DNA of 64,000 bases from AP-15 sp963747735 (GTDB lineage Bacteria; Pseudomonadota; Alphaproteobacteria; ATCC43930; CGMCC-115725): NCBI GenBank assembly GCA_963747735.1, contig CAVVGE010000004.1, forward strand, positions 439,691 to 503,690, given 5' to 3'. Each line of letters starts with the position of its first letter. The first letter of the stretch is position 1. Both the position numbers and the translations under genes were made by a program. A model generated the notes under the pieces. It was not told where the DNA came from. It saw only the letters and a list, made by a program, of their open reading frames with translations, and did not search any database. Shown here in pieces: positions 61,129 to 64,000 of this stretch.

Positions 61129-63459
61129 ATGGGAGAGATGGGAGCGCGCAAAACCTTTCGCGACGAGGTTGCCGAACGGTTCGGGGTGCTTCCGAGTTTT
61201 TTCTGCTCCGCTCAAGCGGCACCCGGCCGGATTGAGCGGCTGTGGGACTTCGCCAAATCGGCGTATCTCGATAACCCGCTGCCGTCACTCTTCAAAGAGC
61301 GATTGTTCGTTCATCTCTCGCGCTTTTGCGAGGCGCGCTATTGCATCGTCCGACATACAGGTTTCCTGATCGGTAACGGGCGGCCTTCCGGCGATGCGTC
61401 GGCTCAGCCGGAGCACTTGGATGGGGTGATTGCGCTATTGCGTCGACCGATTCCCGACGCCGAATCGCTCGACACGGCCCTTGGCCGCTTATGTGCTCGC
61501 ACCAACGCGGAGTCTATACCGGCGCCTCGCACGGCATTTGAGCACGATCTTTTCGACGCACTGACCGTGCTCTTTTTGGCTCCGCGCTCTACCGGCCGCG
61601 CCCGCGAAGCCGTGCGTACAGCGGTTGGCGAGACCAACCTAGAATTTCTCCTCGCTTTCATGGCCTTCATTCGGGCTGCGCACTATTGGACCGAGACGCA
61701 CAGCGACTTAACCTACGAACCAGACATGCTGGCACTCATGGAGCGTCACCCGGAACTGCGTGAGTTGCTGCTCGATACATCGGAGGCCGAGCAGACGCGA
61801 GGTAGCCTCGAACGGGCGCAAACGCTGACCGCGCTGCGTGAGAGGGACCGGTCGCAGGCAATGGTCGGCGCGCTAAGGCACAGCCTTGAGGTACAGGAGG
61901 CGGCAGTCGGCGAGCTCGGCCGCTATCGTCTCCTGATCGATGCGGTGACCGATTACGCCATTTTTATGCTTGATGCCAATGGAGTTATAGCAAGCTGGAA
62001 TCCGGGTGCGCAGCGCTTGAAGGGATATTCGGAGACCGAAATTCTCGGTCAGCACTTCTCTCGCTTCTACACCGAGGAGGACCGCGCTACGGGATTGCCG
62101 GCGCGAGTTCTCGCCGCGGCCGCCAAAGACGGCAAATTCGAGGGCGAGGGTTGGCGAGTCCGCAAGGATGGAAGCCGGTTTTGGGCCAGTGTCATCATCG
62201 ATCCGATCCGCGATCCGGCGGGTGCGCTGTTGGGATACGCCAAAATCACGCGCGACCTCACGGAGCGGCGCGATGCACAGCTCGCGCTCGAACGGACGCG
62301 CGAAGCACTGTCTCAGTCGCAGAAAATGGAGGCTCTCGGACAACTCACCGGCGGCATCGCCCACGATTTTAACAACCTGTTAACCGCCATCATCGGCAGT
62401 TTGGAGATTGCGCGGCGGCGGGCAACCGATGAGTCCGTAATCCGCCTGATTGACAACGCTTTGCGCGGCGCCGAGCGCGGCTCGTCCTTAACGCAGCGGA
62501 TGCTGGTTTATGCACGGCGTCAGCAACTCAATTTTGAGCCGGTGGATCTGGTGGTACTCGTCCATGGTATGGCTGAGCTGCTCGATCAATCTCTCGGACC
62601 GTCCATAAGGATCGAAACCCACTTCCCCCTTAGTCTCCCCTCGGTGAGCACAGACGCGAACCAACTCGAAATGGCGCTGCTGAACCTTGCGGTTAATGCG
62701 CGAGATGCAATGCCTAAAGGCGGTTCCATTGTCATCGCCGCCCGGCCGGAAACCCTCTCCTCAGCGCAAGGACGATTGCAGCCTGGCGATTATGTCTGCC
62801 TGTCGCTGACTGATACCGGGGAGGGAATGGACGAAGAGACGCTTGCGCGGGCGATCGATCCGTTTTTCACGACCAAGGAAGTGGGCAAGGGTACCGGATT
62901 AGGGTTGCCGATGGTGCTTGGTCTCGCCGAACAATCCGGTGGGCAGCTAATTTTATCGAGCCAGCGAGGGCGTGGGACAACCGCTGAGGTTTGGTTCCCG
63001 GTCGCAAAAAAGCCCGAGAAAGAAACCGAAGCCGAGGTTCCCGCTCAAATGGCGGAAAGAAAACGCCGCCGCTTGGTCGTGCTGGTCGTCGATGACGATC
63101 CGCTGGTGCTCACCAACATGGTCGCGATGCTGGACGACCTCGGGCATAAGGTTTTAGAGGCCAATTCCGGGCGCCAAGCGCTTGCAATCCTTCGACGTGA
63201 TAGCGACGTCCAGCTTGTGATCACTAATCAAGCGATGCCGAACATGACGGGGCTGCAACTGATCAAACAAATGAAAGATATCTGCCCGGACCTGCCCGTG
63301 ATTTTGGCGACGGGATTTGCCGAGCTGCCACCGGGTACCGATCCGCTGCAAATCACCCTCGCCAAACCCTTCTTCCAAGCGGACCTCGATCGTGCCGTGG
63401 AGATTGCGATGACGGCTCCCGATGCGCGCCGCGTCCTGAGATTTCGCGCTATTATATAG
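61129..63459 (+). CDS. Hybrid histidine kinase with AhpD-like N-terminus; receiver lacks its phospho-Asp
   Basis: 776 residues from ATG 61129 (ATG 61138 possible). In order: an AhpD/CMD-like helical domain (about 30-230) with CEARYCIVRH; a PAS domain (265-375; YAIFMLDANGVIASWNPGAQRLKGY); a HisKA domain with phosphorylatable His412 in GGIAHDFNNLL; a HATPase domain (NLAVNARDAMPKG, DTGEGMDEETLARAIDPFFTTKEVGKGTGLGL); and a C-terminal receiver (645-765). The receiver keeps VVDDDP and the Lys746 in LAKPF, but the acceptor position is Asn700 (VITNQAMP), where VITDxxMP is expected. No response regulator gene is adjacent. Confidence 0.93.
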   Translation: MGEMGARKTFRDEVAERFGVLPSFFCSAQAAPGRIERLWDFAKSAYLDNPLPSLFKERLFVHLSRFCEARYCIVRHTGFLIGNGRPSGDASAQPEHLDGVIALLRRPIPDAESLDTALGRLCARTNAESIPAPRTAFEHDLFDALTVLFLAPRSTGRAREAVRTAVGETNLEFLLAFMAFIRAAHYWTETHSDLTYEPDMLALMERHPELRELLLDTSEAEQTRGSLERAQTLTALRERDRSQAMVGALRHSLEVQEAAVGELGRYRLLIDAVTDYAIFMLDANGVIASWNPGAQRLKGYSETEILGQHFSRFYTEEDRATGLPARVLAAAAKDGKFEGEGWRVRKDGSRFWASVIIDPIRDPAGALLGYAKITRDLTERRDAQLALERTREALSQSQKMEALGQLTGGIAHDFNNLLTAIIGSLEIARRRATDESVIRLIDNALRGAERGSSLTQRMLVYARRQQLNFEPVDLVVLVHGMAELLDQSLGPSIRIETHFPLSLPSVSTDANQLEMALLNLAVNARDAMPKGGSIVIAARPETLSSAQGRLQPGDYVCLSLTDTGEGMDEETLARAIDPFFTTKEVGKGTGLGLPMVLGLAEQSGGQLILSSQRGRGTTAEVWFPVAKKPEKETEAEVPAQMAERKRRRLVVLVVDDDPLVLTNMVAMLDDLGHKVLEANSGRQALAILRRDSDVQLVITNQAMPNMTGLQLIKQMKDICPDLPVILATGFAELPPGTDPLQITLAKPFFQADLDRAVEIAMTAPDARRVLRFRAII

Positions 63460-63465
63460 CATGCG

Positions 63466-64000
63466 CCACCACAGAACCGGGCATGAAGCTCGTTCCAGGA
63501 ACCGGCCTCGTCGGCGTGTACTCTTCCGGTCTGGTTCATCCGCAGTCGCCGGTCGCGGCGGTTCTCGCGATGGTTCGCGGGCTTGACGTAGCCGCCGAAA
63601 TAGCCGCCATCGACCTCGGCCTTGCGGCCGGGGCCGCCGACATGCGCGCCGCGGCTCTCAGTCGCCATCGCTTCCCTCATTTTGTGCGCCAGCACGAAAG
63701 CCGTCTTGTATTGCGTCCCCAGGTCGCGGGCGAGCGCCAGCATGCTCTTGCCCTTGACCTCGTTGCAGAAGATCGCCACGGCCATCAGGTACGCGCGCAG
63801 CGGCATCTTGTGAAACGCGAACAGCGTGCCGGAGGTAACGCTGAAATCCTTGCGGCAGGCTTTGCAGCGCCAGCGCGGTGCCCCGTTGGGCCGGCGGCAG
63901 GCATAGACGATCAGACAGCCGCAGTGCGGGCAGAAGGCGTCGCCGTTGTTGCTGGCGAACCGCAGCCGAACAAACACCCGCTCGGCTTCCTCATCGGTAA
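63466..64000 (-). mobile_element. IS1595-family transposase remnant, cut by the window edge
   Basis: Reading leftwards from the edge: EEAERVFVRLRF, zinc ribbon CPHCGCLIV...WRCKACRKDFSVTSGTLF, KMPLRAYLMAVAIFCNEVKGKS, ALARDLGTQYKTAFVLAHKMREAM and GRKAEVDGGYFGGYVKPANHRENR, as in IS1595/ISPna2-type transposases. After RLRMNQTGRV the text jumps to HADEAGSWNELHA, omitting the middle of the DDE domain; this in-frame deletion and the loss of the C-terminus leave it inactive. It ends a few bases after the histidine kinase gene. The start lies beyond the window. Confidence 0.85.

Overview
The window looks like chromosomal DNA of a GC-rich alphaproteobacterium, probably of Rhodospirillales type. This is inferred from gene order: mnmE-mnmG-rsmG-parA-parB, aroB-aroK facing xerD-accA, DUF484-xerC next to priA, and the atpHAGDC operon without its F0 genes. 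No rRNA, tRNA or CRISPR was seen. The coding load suggests a free-living heterotroph: acyl-CoA dehydrogenase, CoA-transferase, enoyl-CoA hydratase/hydrolase, luciferase-like flavin monooxygenases, SMP-30 and NHL-repeat proteins, a DMT exporter and a sedolisin protease.

Layout. 1-3.7 kb: a thioredoxin-like DUF255 protein, a small 2Fe-2S protein, and mnmE carrying an in-frame palindromic repeat. 3.7-5.5 kb: an AT-richer accessory patch with an unknown gene, a broken mnmG copy and a MazEF toxin-antitoxin pair. 5.5-9.7 kb: mnmG, rsmG with an internal parS site, parA and parB. 9.7-15.4 kb: a tetrapyrrole-methylase-like protein, a secreted Cys-rich protein, a metal/cobalamin-type binding protein, an enolase-superfamily enzyme, an FkbM methyltransferase and a CoA-transferase. 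15.4-18 kb: an accessory island with a truncated AbiEii-like toxin pair fused at a breakpoint to a truncated serine recombinase, an AT-rich unknown gene and an IS relic. 18-31 kb: DUF2076, accA, xerD, aroK, aroB, bolA, a catabolic run on the minus strand, an SMR exporter, xerC and DUF484. 31-33.3 kb: priA. 33.4-36 kb: a restriction-modification island in which an intact BglII-like R-M pair lies between the remains of a second REase and an MT-A70 methylase. 36.4-41.7 kb: ATP synthase F1 genes, interrupted by two palindromic repeats. 41.7-64 kb: an orphan antitoxin-like gene, a diiron protein, two NHL paralogues, transketolase, pqiBCA, an orphan DctP, an ECH-family hydrolase, a sedolisin, formate-folate genes, a PEP-CTERM protein, a lipoprotein, an EamA transporter, a hybrid histidine kinase with an Asn at its phosphoacceptor site, and a broken IS1595 transposase at the right edge.

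A caution applies throughout. At least eight conserved genes (mnmE, a periplasmic binding protein, DUF2076, accA, xerD, atpG, pqiC, probably an SMP-30 gene and pqiA) are each interrupted by a single-base indel, usually in a short homopolymer. Several are normally essential, so sequencing or assembly error is the simplest explanation. For those genes I give the full inferred span and state where the frame changes.
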